37,469 bases of DNA, from NCBI GenBank assembly GCA_902802515.1, contig CADCMM010000011.1:1-37469 (forward strand), in the 5' to 3' direction. Positions within the stretch are counted from its first letter, which is position 1, and the number at the start of each line of letters is the position of its first letter. Origin of the DNA: an uncultured Lachnospiraceae bacterium. GTDB taxonomy: Bacteria > Bacillota > Clostridia > Lachnospirales > Lachnospiraceae. A program made the position numbers and the translations under genes. This document shows, piece after piece, positions 1 through 8,495 of the stretch. The notes under the pieces were generated by a model. The model saw only the letters and a program-made list of their open reading frames with translations, had not been told where the DNA came from and did no database searches.

Positions 1-543
1 CGTTTTGCTTCCCGGGCGCTGCATAACGGTAATAAAGTCAGAGTGATCCTGGATTTTCTGCCGGAAATACCATCTGTAGAATTGCGGTCTATTTTGGGAA
101 AATTGACAGAGCGTTACAGCGAGGAAACGGCAGGTCAGGCATTTTCCGGTCTTCTCCCTGCAAAACTGATGAGCGCTGTGTTGGAGCAGATGAGGATGAA
201 ATCTTCTATGAAGGCTGGAAATATCACAGAAAAACAGCTGTCAAGCCTTGCTTATGTGATCAAAAATCTTGTGCTTCCCATCCATGGGACCAGGGATTTT
301 GAACAGTGCCAGGTATGTACTGGCGGGGTAGCCCTGGAGGAGGTAGAAGCAGAGACATTAAATTCAAAAATATGCCCTGGACTTTCCATGGCGGGAGAGA
401 TCCTGGATATAGACGGTCCCTGCGGCGGATACAACCTGCAATGGGCCTGGTCCAGCGGTTATGTGGCAGGAACTCATGCTGCCAGAAAGAGCGCAGACCC
501 ATCAAAGGAAAACGAAATACGATTTCGGGAAAGCACAGAATGA
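1..543 (+). CDS. NAD(P)/FAD-dependent oxidoreductase, HI0933/BaiN-like family (C-terminal part)
   Basis: The reading frame is open from base 1, so the N-terminal FAD-binding half lies outside the window; about 180 residues remain. The tail carries the family's closing block, with a V-C-T-G-G-V stretch followed by S-K-x-x-P-G-L, then G-E-x-L-D-x-D-G-x-C-G-G-Y-N-L-Q-x-A-x-x-S-G. This is how HI0933/YhiN/BaiN flavoproteins end, where the second half of the FAD site is formed. Members are about 410 residues and mostly of unknown substrate; BaiN was linked to bile-acid metabolism, but that cannot be read from this fragment. The stop overlaps a possible ATG of the next gene at 540, so the two FAD enzymes are probably co-transcribed. 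Family call is firm, substrate unknown. Confidence 0.85.
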   Translation, partial: RFASRALHNGNKVRVILDFLPEIPSVELRSILGKLTERYSEETAGQAFSGLLPAKLMSAVLEQMRMKSSMKAGNITEKQLSSLAYVIKNLVLPIHGTRDFEQCQVCTGGVALEEVEAETLNSKICPGLSMAGEILDIDGPCGGYNLQWAWSSGYVAGTHAARKSADPSKENEIRFRESTE

Positions 544-575
544 GTGCAATCAATACAGAAAACGGAGAAAAATCT

Positions 576-2234
576 ATGCTTAGAATAGAACAGTTAAAAC
601 TGCGGCCGGATCACGCCGAAAAAGATTTAGAAAACGCGATACGAAAAAGCCTGCGGCTGCGTGACTCGCAGCCGTTTTCCTATGAAATCATCCGCCAGTC
701 TGTTGATGCCAGAAAAAAGCCGGATATTTATTATGTTTATACGGTAGATGTAAAATGCAGCCATGAAAATCAAATTTTAAGACAGAGGAGTAAAAACAAA
801 ATTAGCAGAGTTACTAAAATAGAGTATCATTTTCCATCCAATGGAAAGGAAAAATTGGACTTACCGCCTGTGATAGTTGGTACCGGACCTGCCGGTCTGT
901 TCTGTGGACTGATGCTGGCAAGGGCAGGCTTTCGTCCTATTTTGCTGGAACGGGGAGAAGAAGTTCAGAAGCGCCAAAAGAGTGTGGAACATTTCTGGGA
1001 CACGGGAGAACTGAACCCTAATTCTAATGTTCAGTTCGGAGAAGGGGGCGCCGGCACTTTTTCCGACGGGAAACTAAATACATCCGTAAAAGATCCAAAG
1101 GGAAGAATTCGGTTTGTTCTGAAAACTTTTGTCGAAGCCGGGGCAGATCCGTCTATCCTGTACAGCTATAAACCTCACATCGGCACGGACGTACTTACGG
1201 ATGTAGTTCGAACCATAAGAGAGGAGATTATTTCTCTCGGCGGACAAGTGCTTTTTGAACATCAGCTGACAGACATTGAGAAAAAGTTAGATGGACACTA
1301 TATATTGCGCATTTCAAAAAATCAAATACAGGATTTGCCAAAAGGCGACTTGTGTGTGGGTAACTCACAGGCACAAGATATAGAATTGCTAACGCAGATT
1401 CTGGTTCTTGCCATCGGACACAGCGCCCGGGATACGTTTCAAATGCTCTATGACCGTAATTTTGAAATGAACGCAAAATCCTTTGCTGTGGGGGTACGGG
1501 TAGAGCATCCGCAAAAATGGATCAATGATTCTATGTACGGAGATAACTGCCCTTATGAAATGCCCGCAGCGCCATACAAGCTTACCCACAAGCTGAAAAA
1601 TGGCGGAGGCGTATATTCCTTTTGTATGTGTCCCGGAGGTTATGTGGTAAATGCTTCCTCCCGGCCCGGCCTGCTGGCAATAAATGGAATGAGCTACCAT
1701 GCCCGGAACGGGGAAAACGCCAACAGTGCTATTGTGGTAACTGTTTCGCCAAAGGATTTCGGAGGAGAAAAGCCTTTGGACGGTCTGAACTTTCAGGAGA
1801 AACTGGAACGAAGAGCTTTTGAGATCGGCAAAGGGAAAATTCCGGTACAGCGCTTCTTGGATTTTCGCAGTAATACTTCTTCTGTGCGTCTGGGAAATAT
1901 CACTCCTCAGATGAAAGGCGCGTACACACCTGCTAACGTGCGCTGTATTTTCCCGGAAAGGATCAGTCGTTCTATTGAGGAGGGAATGGAGGCGTTTGGA
2001 CGACAGATCACAGGATTTTCTGATGATGATGTCCTGCTTTCCGGTGTGGAAAGCCGCACGTCATCTCCGGTAAGGATTCTGCGGGGAGATACCTTGGAAT
2101 GCAGCTTTTCCGGTGTTTATCCATGCGGTGAGGGAGCCGGATATGCCGGGGGGATCACCTCAGCGGCTTTGGACGGTATCCGGGTGGCGGAAGTCATTGC
2201 CTCCAAATTTAGCATTGACTTTCTGCACAAATGA
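576..2234 (+). CDS. FAD-dependent dehydrogenase, COG2509-type
   Basis: A 552-residue flavoprotein. A dinucleotide-binding motif G-T-G-P-A-G lies at residues 102-107, followed by L-L-E-R-G at the end of the second strand. The C-terminal FAD contact is the block with C-G-E-G-A-G-Y-A-G-G-I and A-A-L-D-G-I. The N-terminal ~90 residues (I-E-Q-L-K-L-R-P at the start) are the small extra domain typical of this uncharacterised family, whose members are about 530 residues. ATG 576 has GGAG at 564-567 with good spacing and matches the usual N-terminus. ATG 540 is in frame and overlaps the previous stop but gives an atypical N-terminal extension. Substrate and physiological role are unknown for the family; cytoplasmic. 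Confidence 0.85.
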   Translation: MLRIEQLKLRPDHAEKDLENAIRKSLRLRDSQPFSYEIIRQSVDARKKPDIYYVYTVDVKCSHENQILRQRSKNKISRVTKIEYHFPSNGKEKLDLPPVIVGTGPAGLFCGLMLARAGFRPILLERGEEVQKRQKSVEHFWDTGELNPNSNVQFGEGGAGTFSDGKLNTSVKDPKGRIRFVLKTFVEAGADPSILYSYKPHIGTDVLTDVVRTIREEIISLGGQVLFEHQLTDIEKKLDGHYILRISKNQIQDLPKGDLCVGNSQAQDIELLTQILVLAIGHSARDTFQMLYDRNFEMNAKSFAVGVRVEHPQKWINDSMYGDNCPYEMPAAPYKLTHKLKNGGGVYSFCMCPGGYVVNASSRPGLLAINGMSYHARNGENANSAIVVTVSPKDFGGEKPLDGLNFQEKLERRAFEIGKGKIPVQRFLDFRSNTSSVRLGNITPQMKGAYTPANVRCIFPERISRSIEEGMEAFGRQITGFSDDDVLLSGVESRTSSPVRILRGDTLECSFSGVYPCGEGAGYAGGITSAALDGIRVAEVIASKFSIDFLHK

Positions 2235-2277
2235 TGAAATAATAGTCCTGTGCGAGAGGGCGTTAAGGTAAATTCAT

Positions 2278-2976
2278 TTGGATGTACAAAATACAACGAC
2301 TATGAAACATCTTCCAAAGCAGGAAATGCCTTACGAAAAGTGCTGGACATCGGGCGCGCATTGTCTGACTGATGCAGAATTGCTGTCCGTGATTTTAAGG
2401 ACAGGTTCCAGAGGTGAACCTGCTCTTGAATTGTCTAGAAAAATATTGTCACAATCCGGCGGAGCCGGCCTTCTGGGGATCTATCACCTTTCTGTTTCAG
2501 AATTGATGAAAATGAAAGGAATAGGCAGGGTAAAAGCCATACAATTGAAATGTATTGCAGAGCTGTCCAGAAGGATGGCGAAAGAACAGGCAGGCAAAAG
2601 CCTGAGCTTTACCGACCCGGAGAGTGTGGCCGGTTATTACATGGAAGACTTCAGGCACGAGGAGCAGGAAAAGCTCCTTTTGATCATGTTAAACAGCAAG
2701 GGAAAGCTTCTGGGGGAGGAAGTGATCTCAAAGGGAACGGTGAACGCTACCATGATCTCGCCTCGCGAGATTTATTTGTGCGCGCTCCGTCACCTTGCGG
2801 TTTCCATTATTCTTTTACATAATCATCCCAGCGGGAATCCGCAGCCCAGTGATGAGGATCTTATCCTTACGCAGCGGGTGAAGCAAGGCGGGGAGCTTCT
2901 TGGGATCGAACTGCTGGATCATATTATCATTGGGGATCATCAAGCTGTCAGTTTCAAACGCTGTGAACTGCTCTGA
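2278..2976 (+). CDS. radC: RadC family JAB/JAMM-domain protein
   Basis: A 232-residue RadC homologue. The N-terminal part has helix-hairpin-helix character (M-K-G-I-G-R-V-K-A near residue 85). The C-terminal half is the JAMM metalloprotease-like domain with a perfect H-x-H-x7-S-x2-D: His181, His183, Ser191, Asp194. The in vivo role of RadC is unsettled; the old DNA-repair label rests on a misassigned mutant. Start: TTG 2278 is preceded by AAGG at 2265-2268 with 9-base spacing; ATG 2302 is the alternative and loses only eight residues. It lies 25 bases before the mreB-like gene. radC next to mreBCD is a common Firmicutes arrangement. Confidence 0.93.
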   Translation: MDVQNTTTMKHLPKQEMPYEKCWTSGAHCLTDAELLSVILRTGSRGEPALELSRKILSQSGGAGLLGIYHLSVSELMKMKGIGRVKAIQLKCIAELSRRMAKEQAGKSLSFTDPESVAGYYMEDFRHEEQEKLLLIMLNSKGKLLGEEVISKGTVNATMISPREIYLCALRHLAVSIILLHNHPSGNPQPSDEDLILTQRVKQGGELLGIELLDHIIIGDHQAVSFKRCELL

Positions 2977-3001
2977 CAGCTGAATAAGGGGATATTTTTA
3001 T

Positions 3002-4006
3002 ATGCTGTTTCAGAATATTTGTGGAGTAGATTTAGGCACAGATACGATTAAGATACGGGATAAAAGCGGTAAAAAATTTATGGACAGCAAGAACATGATT
3101 GCTGTCCGCAATGAGACGGAAGTGATCGCCATAGGCGATGCCGCATATGAAATGTACGAAAAAAATCCGGTTAACGTAGAGGTTTCCTGCCCTATGATAA
3201 ACGGAGTTATAGCCAGTGCCGCTAACATGGAACTGGTTCTTTCACATACACTGAAAAAATTCACCTCTTTTGCACAGACAAGCTCTGACATCTGTATGGC
3301 GGTTCCAAGTAACGTTACGCCGGTGGAACAAAGGGCTTTCTTTAATGTACTCAGCGGCAGCATAAACGCAAGCAAAATACGTCTTGTAGATAAAGGTATC
3401 GCAGATGCGGTAAGCATAGGCTTGCCGGTGCTTTCTCCCACAGGACACATGATCGTCAATGTGGGGGCTGATACCACAGAAATTTCTGTTGTGGCCAATG
3501 GAAATGTAATATTGGGTCAGACATTAAAAACCGGGGGGAAGAAGCTTGACGCGGACATCTGCACTATGATCCGCCGAAAATTTAATATAAATATCGGTAT
3601 GAAGACAGCGGAACGCCTGAAAAACAATCTTGCTTTCATGATCAACGGTCCAAGGCTGGAACAGAAAGTGTTTGGTATACATACGCTTTCAGGGCTGCCC
3701 AAATCTGATATGATTCCGTCCCTGGCGGTCAGTGTGGCAATTATTGATACAATAGATTCCATGGTGGAGAACATAAAATCCGTTTATGGAAGAACGCCTC
3801 CGCAGATCATGACGGATATTGCAAATGAAGGGATCTTTCTGACAGGGGGCGTATCCATGCTGCTTAATCTTCCCATCTATATGCAAAAGGAGATAGGACT
3901 TCCTATCTACCACATACAGGATCCAAAAAACAGCACCGTTCGAGGGCTGGTAGAAATCATAAATAACAAAGAACTGAGAGGGCTGACCCGCGCCCCAAGA
4001 CTTTAA
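3002..4006 (+). CDS. mreB: MreB-like rod-shape actin homologue, altered ATPase motifs
   Basis: A 334-residue bacterial actin of normal MreB length and in the normal place before mreC. Phosphate-1 is recognisable (D10-L-G-T), as is the A-E-R-L-K block (E204). Several usual nucleotide-site residues differ. The phosphate-2 motif, normally D-I-G-G-G-T-T-E, reads N153-V-G-A-D-T-T-E. The E-E-P stretch that carries the hydrolytic Glu in MreB reads D130-K-G. The adenosine motif reads L-T-G-G-V-S-M-L-L. MreB forms membrane filaments that direct RodA/PBP2 synthesis; this copy may bind or hydrolyse ATP poorly. SD AAGGGG lies near 2986-2992. The family call is secure; canonical ATPase function is doubtful. 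Confidence 0.88.
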   Translation: MLFQNICGVDLGTDTIKIRDKSGKKFMDSKNMIAVRNETEVIAIGDAAYEMYEKNPVNVEVSCPMINGVIASAANMELVLSHTLKKFTSFAQTSSDICMAVPSNVTPVEQRAFFNVLSGSINASKIRLVDKGIADAVSIGLPVLSPTGHMIVNVGADTTEISVVANGNVILGQTLKTGGKKLDADICTMIRRKFNINIGMKTAERLKNNLAFMINGPRLEQKVFGIHTLSGLPKSDMIPSLAVSVAIIDTIDSMVENIKSVYGRTPPQIMTDIANEGIFLTGGVSMLLNLPIYMQKEIGLPIYHIQDPKNSTVRGLVEIINNKELRGLTRAPRL

Positions 4007-4024
4007 CGCAAAGGCAGGATACCT

Positions 4025-4999
4025 ATGAGAAGAAAAAATAACGATAAGCAATCAGGCAGGGTTTGGCTTACTCTGCTCAGTATATTTTGCATTGCGCTGA
4101 TCGCCGTTTCCTTTTTGAAGGAATCTGTCATTAGTCCGGTGAGAGGGGCGACCGGTATTCTGGTCACACCGATCCAGAAAGGGATGAACGGGATTGGAAG
4201 CTGGATTTCCAGCCTCACTGTTAATTTTTCTGATGCCGCCTCTCTGCGGGAGGAGAACGCCGCTCTTCAGGAAAAAGTGGATACGCTGACAGCGGAAAAC
4301 AGCCAGCTGGTTTTAGAAAAGGAAGAATTGTCCAGACTGAGACAGCTTTTGGAATTGAGCGAGCAGTACAGTGATTACGAGAAGGTAGGCGCCAGGGTGA
4401 TCTCCAAGGACAGCGGCAACTGGTTCAATCGCTTTACGATTGACAAGGGAGCCAATGATGGGATAAAAGTTGATGCAAATGTTATTGCCGGAAGCGGACT
4501 GGTGGGAATCGTTACAGAGGTTGGTCCAAACTGGGCAACAGTGCGCTCCATTATTGATGATAACAGCAATGTCAGCGCCATGGTCGCCACTTCATCTGAC
4601 ACCTGCATTATCGCGGGAAATCTCCAACTGATCGATGAGGGAACGCTCAGTCTCGTCAAACTAACGGACGAAAATAATAAGGTCCATGTGGGAGATAAGG
4701 TGGTCACATCAAACATAAGTGAAAAGTATCTTCCGGGTATACTGATCGGTTACATTTGTGAGCTGAACAATGACGCCAATAATCTTACAAAATCCGGTCA
4801 AATAACTCCGGTAGTAGATTTCAGGCATCTTCAGGAAGTGCTGGTGATCTTGGAGTTGAAAGACTATGTCGCAAGTCCGGAAGACGCAAATGAAAAAGAT
4901 GAGATCATAAATGATCTGAATGACAGTAAGAATTCCGGAAATGACACAGAGGACGAGTCAGAAGATCCCAATATCCTGACCGCACCAAGATCGGAATGA
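4025..4999 (+). CDS. mreC: Rod shape-determining protein MreC
   Basis: A 324-residue bitopic membrane protein. It has a short basic cytoplasmic N-terminus, one membrane segment (about residues 13-30), then a coiled coil (about 68-112, rich in E-x-x-A-L-Q-E-K-V heptads), then the MreC beta-barrel domain with the family's G-A-x-x-G-I, G-S-G-L-V-G-I-V and V-x-x-I-I-D-D-N-S-N-V-S-A motifs. The last ~40 residues are an acidic low-complexity tail (D, E, N, S). MreC links MreB to PBP2 and RodA outside the membrane and activates PBP2. It starts 18 bases after mreB. Confidence 0.96.
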   Translation: MRRKNNDKQSGRVWLTLLSIFCIALIAVSFLKESVISPVRGATGILVTPIQKGMNGIGSWISSLTVNFSDAASLREENAALQEKVDTLTAENSQLVLEKEELSRLRQLLELSEQYSDYEKVGARVISKDSGNWFNRFTIDKGANDGIKVDANVIAGSGLVGIVTEVGPNWATVRSIIDDNSNVSAMVATSSDTCIIAGNLQLIDEGTLSLVKLTDENNKVHVGDKVVTSNISEKYLPGILIGYICELNNDANNLTKSGQITPVVDFRHLQEVLVILELKDYVASPEDANEKDEIINDLNDSKNSGNDTEDESEDPNILTAPRSE

Positions 5000-5025
5000 T
5001 GGGAGGAAAAGGAGAGTGACCGCTC

Positions 5026-5544
5026 ATGAGGCGTAAAATAGCTATGACAGTTTTGATCGTGGTCTGCACGCTGCTGCAGTGCGGTCTCTTCCGGTGGATC
5101 GAGATTGCTTCGGTCAAACCGAATTTGCTGCTCATCATCACAGTGTCCTTCGGTTTGATGAGAGGAAAAAAAAGCGGAATGATAACAGGTTTGTTTTCAG
5201 GGCTGTGCTGCGATCTTTTTTCTTTTGACACGCTGGGTTTCCATGCGCTTATCTACATGTGGATCGGGTATCTGACGGGACATTTCTATCGGATTTTCTA
5301 TGATGATGATATTAAGACACCCCTTCTGCTGGTCTCAGCGGCAGACTTGATTTACGGAGTTGTTTGCTATATTTCCACCTTTCTTCTTCGTGGAAGGATC
5401 CATTTTTTCTTCTATCTTCGAAGGATCATCATTCCGGAGGCATTATACACGGTTATCCTGACCATTCTGACCTACCGGCTGCTATATCATCTGAACCAGA
5501 GACTATCTATAACAGATAAAAGGAGTATTGACCGTCTTGTTTAA
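5026..5544 (+). CDS. mreD: Rod shape-determining protein MreD
   Basis: A 172-residue polytopic membrane protein with about five hydrophobic segments and the family's early P-N-L-L-L-I block (residues 28-33) followed by G-x-x-x-G-x-x-x-G-L-x-x-D around the third segment. MreD is part of the elongasome and modulates the MreC-PBP2 contact. ATG 5026 follows a purine-rich SD region (GGGAGGAAAAGGAG at 5001-5014). Its end overlaps the start of the PBP2 gene by 8-17 bases, which suggests translational coupling. MreD diverges quickly, so the call rests on topology plus position between mreC and PBP2. Confidence 0.93.
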   Translation: MRRKIAMTVLIVVCTLLQCGLFRWIEIASVKPNLLLIITVSFGLMRGKKSGMITGLFSGLCCDLFSFDTLGFHALIYMWIGYLTGHFYRIFYDDDIKTPLLLVSAADLIYGVVCYISTFLLRGRIHFFFYLRRIIIPEALYTVILTILTYRLLYHLNQRLSITDKRSIDRLV

Positions 5545-8458
5545 AAATACAAAAAGTTCTTTATCAAGGGGAGCAAAATCTCGAATTGTTATATTGACCG
5601 CAGTGTTGGCAATCCTTTCCTCCGTTCTGATTTATCGGCTTTTTACACTGCAGATCGTTAATGGAGAGGATTATCTGACAAACTTTGCCCTGTCCATAAA
5701 AAAAGAGAGAGTTCTTGGCAGTGCCCGTGGCGAAATCTTTGACTGTAACGGACAACTGCTTGCTTATAATCGTCTGGCCTATTCTGTGACTTTTGAAGAT
5801 AACGGTTCCTATGATAGTAATCACATCAGAAATCTGGCACTGAACAGTATTCTTTACCGGGCGATTCAGATCATCGAAGGTCACGGGGATACTGTAGTAG
5901 ATGACTTTAAAGTCCGCCTGTCGGAAAACGGCAGTTATGAATATACCTGCACCGGGTTTACTCTCAGCCGTTTCAAGGCGGATATTTTCGGAAAGATCTA
6001 TATAGATGCGCCTTCGGAGGATCTGAAGAGCAGCGCGCTAACCGATGAAGAAAAAAACATATCCGCCAATGATATGGTAAAGCTGCTGTGCGGCACACGG
6101 TATTACGGTATTTTGGATGAGAAGACCACGGACGCAGAGCGCAAACAATTTGGGATACCGGAATCCTACAGTGCAAAGGAGATCCTTCAGCTTGTTTATC
6201 TGCGAAGTGAACTGGCGGCCAACAGCTATCAGCGTTACAATTCCATCACCATCGCAAAAGATGTCTGCGATAAAACCGTTTCCCAGCTGCTGGAAAATGC
6301 TGCAGATCTTTCCGGAATCGATGTAGTAGAAGATTATGTCAGAGTGTACAATGACGCAGAGTATTTTGCCCCTATCATCGGTTACACCGGAAAGGTCTCT
6401 GCGGAAGAGTTGGAGGAGCTGAAAAAAGAAGATGCTTCTTACGCTTCCGGAGATATCGTTGGAAAAGTAGGATTGGAGAAGGTAATGGAAACTTCTCTTC
6501 AGGGAGATAAAGGATCGGAAACGCTCTATGTAGACAATATGGGACGTACTCTGAGCGTAGAATCACGGGTGGAACCCCAGGCTGGAAATTCCCTGTATCT
6601 GACACTGGACAGCAATCTTCAGAAAGTAGCTTATCACATTCTGGAGCAGTACATAGCGGGAATTGTTTACAGCAATGTCATTGACACAGAATCCATTGTC
6701 ACGGAGTGGATCACTTCTGCGGATGAAGTCAGGATTCCGGTTTATGATGTGTATTTTTCGCTGTTTGAAAATAATGTGCTGGACGTAAATCATCTGTCCT
6801 CGAAGAATGCGTCCGAAAACGAAAAACGTGTATATCAGGCGTTTCTGACAAAAGCGGCCTCCATCTTCAATGAGATCAAAGAGCAGCTTATCACATCAGA
6901 TCCCACCCCATACAGGGATCTGACGGAAGAGATGCAGGTATATCAGTCCTACATTGTAAACACCATGCTTACAGAGACCGGCATCCTCAATCCGGATGCC
7001 ATAGACGAGACTGACCTGACATGGCAGACATGGAGCGAAGAGGAGACGATCAGCCTTCAGGAATTTTTAACTTATGCTATTTCAAAAAACTGGATTGACA
7101 TCAACGGCATTACTGAGAATTCGGCCTATCTGGATGCAGACGAAGTCTATACAGTCCTTGCTGATTATATTGCGGAGTATCTTTCCAATGATACTAATTT
7201 TTGTAAAAGAGTGTTCCGCTACATGTTAAAAGAGAAGAGTCTGTCCGGAGCGCAGGTGTGTCTGCTCCTGTTCGACCAGGGAGTACTGGATATGAATGAA
7301 GCCGATTATGACGCGCTATCCGATGGTTCCCTCAGCGCATTCTCCTTTATCATGCAAAAAATATATGATCTGGAGATTACTCCCGCCCAGTTGGCCTTAA
7401 ATCCCTGTTCCGGTGCGATAGTGATCACAGATCCGAGAACCGGGGATGTGAAAGCTTGTGTTACTTATCCGGGCTATGACAATAACCGACTGGTGAATGA
7501 GATGGATACGGACTACTTCTATAAGCTTTCCATTGATCTGTCTTCTCCGTTTTACAGCAGAGCTACCCAGGAAATCCTGGCTCCCGGTTCCACATTCAAA
7601 ATTGTTACAGCGACTGCGGGGGTTATGGAAAGTCAGGTATCTGTGGAAGAGGGGATTTACTGCAGTGGTCAGTTCAAGGACGCGGATCCGGATCGTCCCA
7701 TCAACTGCTGGATCTACAACGAAGGCGGTATTCACGGTTCGGAGACTCTGTCCACCGCCATTAAAGATTCCTGCAACTATTATTTTAATACCATTGGCTT
7801 CAGGCTGAGTATGGTCAGTGGAACTTATGATGATGACACAGGTGTCAATACATTGATGAAATATGTTTCCATGTATGGACTGGATGCCAAATCTGGTGTG
7901 GAAGTTCCCGAAACATCCCCGCACCCGGCAACCTACGATGCTGTCCGTATGGCAATGGGCCAGAGTAATAACGCCTACACGGTGACGCAGCTGGCAAGAT
8001 ATGTCTCTACCATCGCCAACAGCGGAACCTGCTATGATCTGACACTGATCGACCGCGTGACGGATTCCAATGGTAATACGATTGATTCCAATGAATCTAA
8101 CATACATAGCAGTGTCGATCTGCCGGAAAGCCTGTGGAATGCCATCCATACGGGCATGCGGGGTGTGGTTCAGTCCCATAAGGTGTTCCAGAACTACAAT
8201 GGAGTAGCTGTTGCCGGCAAGACCGGTACAGCGCAGGAGTCTACGGACAAGCCGAATCATGCGGAATTTATCGGATATGCTCCTTATGAGGATCCAGAGC
8301 TGGCCCTGGCTGTACGGGTAGCCAACGGTTATTCTTCTGCCAACGCTGCCGCCATAGCCCGGGATGTTATTTCTTACTATTTCGGTACCAGTGATGAAAT
8401 ATCCCTGATCACCGGACATGCCACAATTGTGGACGCAGGCAACACGCGGACAGATTAA
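5537..8458 (+). CDS. mrdA: Penicillin-binding protein 2 (elongasome D,D-transpeptidase), enlarged
   Basis: A class B PBP of about 973 residues that cross-links lateral wall peptidoglycan with RodA. It has one N-terminal membrane anchor (about residues 18-38), a dimerisation/pedestal domain, and a C-terminal transpeptidase with S685-T-F-K688, S745-C-N and K895-T-G. Between the L-Q-K-V-A segment that opens the catalytic domain and the A-I-V-I-T-D-P-R-T-G strand sits an insertion of about 245 helical, acidic residues (about 375-620), which explains the size against ~600-700 for typical PBP2. A Cys709/Cys724/His733 cluster precedes the SCN motif. Start: AGGAG at 5521-5525 suits TTG 5537 (11 bases) better than in-frame TTG 5528 (2 bases), but either is possible. 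Confidence 0.93.
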   Translation: MFKNTKSSLSRGAKSRIVILTAVLAILSSVLIYRLFTLQIVNGEDYLTNFALSIKKERVLGSARGEIFDCNGQLLAYNRLAYSVTFEDNGSYDSNHIRNLALNSILYRAIQIIEGHGDTVVDDFKVRLSENGSYEYTCTGFTLSRFKADIFGKIYIDAPSEDLKSSALTDEEKNISANDMVKLLCGTRYYGILDEKTTDAERKQFGIPESYSAKEILQLVYLRSELAANSYQRYNSITIAKDVCDKTVSQLLENAADLSGIDVVEDYVRVYNDAEYFAPIIGYTGKVSAEELEELKKEDASYASGDIVGKVGLEKVMETSLQGDKGSETLYVDNMGRTLSVESRVEPQAGNSLYLTLDSNLQKVAYHILEQYIAGIVYSNVIDTESIVTEWITSADEVRIPVYDVYFSLFENNVLDVNHLSSKNASENEKRVYQAFLTKAASIFNEIKEQLITSDPTPYRDLTEEMQVYQSYIVNTMLTETGILNPDAIDETDLTWQTWSEEETISLQEFLTYAISKNWIDINGITENSAYLDADEVYTVLADYIAEYLSNDTNFCKRVFRYMLKEKSLSGAQVCLLLFDQGVLDMNEADYDALSDGSLSAFSFIMQKIYDLEITPAQLALNPCSGAIVITDPRTGDVKACVTYPGYDNNRLVNEMDTDYFYKLSIDLSSPFYSRATQEILAPGSTFKIVTATAGVMESQVSVEEGIYCSGQFKDADPDRPINCWIYNEGGIHGSETLSTAIKDSCNYYFNTIGFRLSMVSGTYDDDTGVNTLMKYVSMYGLDAKSGVEVPETSPHPATYDAVRMAMGQSNNAYTVTQLARYVSTIANSGTCYDLTLIDRVTDSNGNTIDSNESNIHSSVDLPESLWNAIHTGMRGVVQSHKVFQNYNGVAVAGKTGTAQESTDKPNHAEFIGYAPYEDPELALAVRVANGYSSANAAAIARDVISYYFGTSDEISLITGHATIVDAGNTRTD

Positions 8459-8495
8459 CTATAACAAAATTGCCATATGGGAGGAGGTGCATTGC

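Noticed and set aside
306..575. N-terminal extension of the COG2509 flavoprotein back to 306
   Set aside because: It overlaps the well-conserved end of the upstream flavoprotein; ATG 576 has a proper ribosome site.
7397..8419. 340-codon open frame on the - strand inside the PBP2 gene
   Set aside because: Opposite the conserved transpeptidase motifs; no ribosome site and the translation resembles no protein family.
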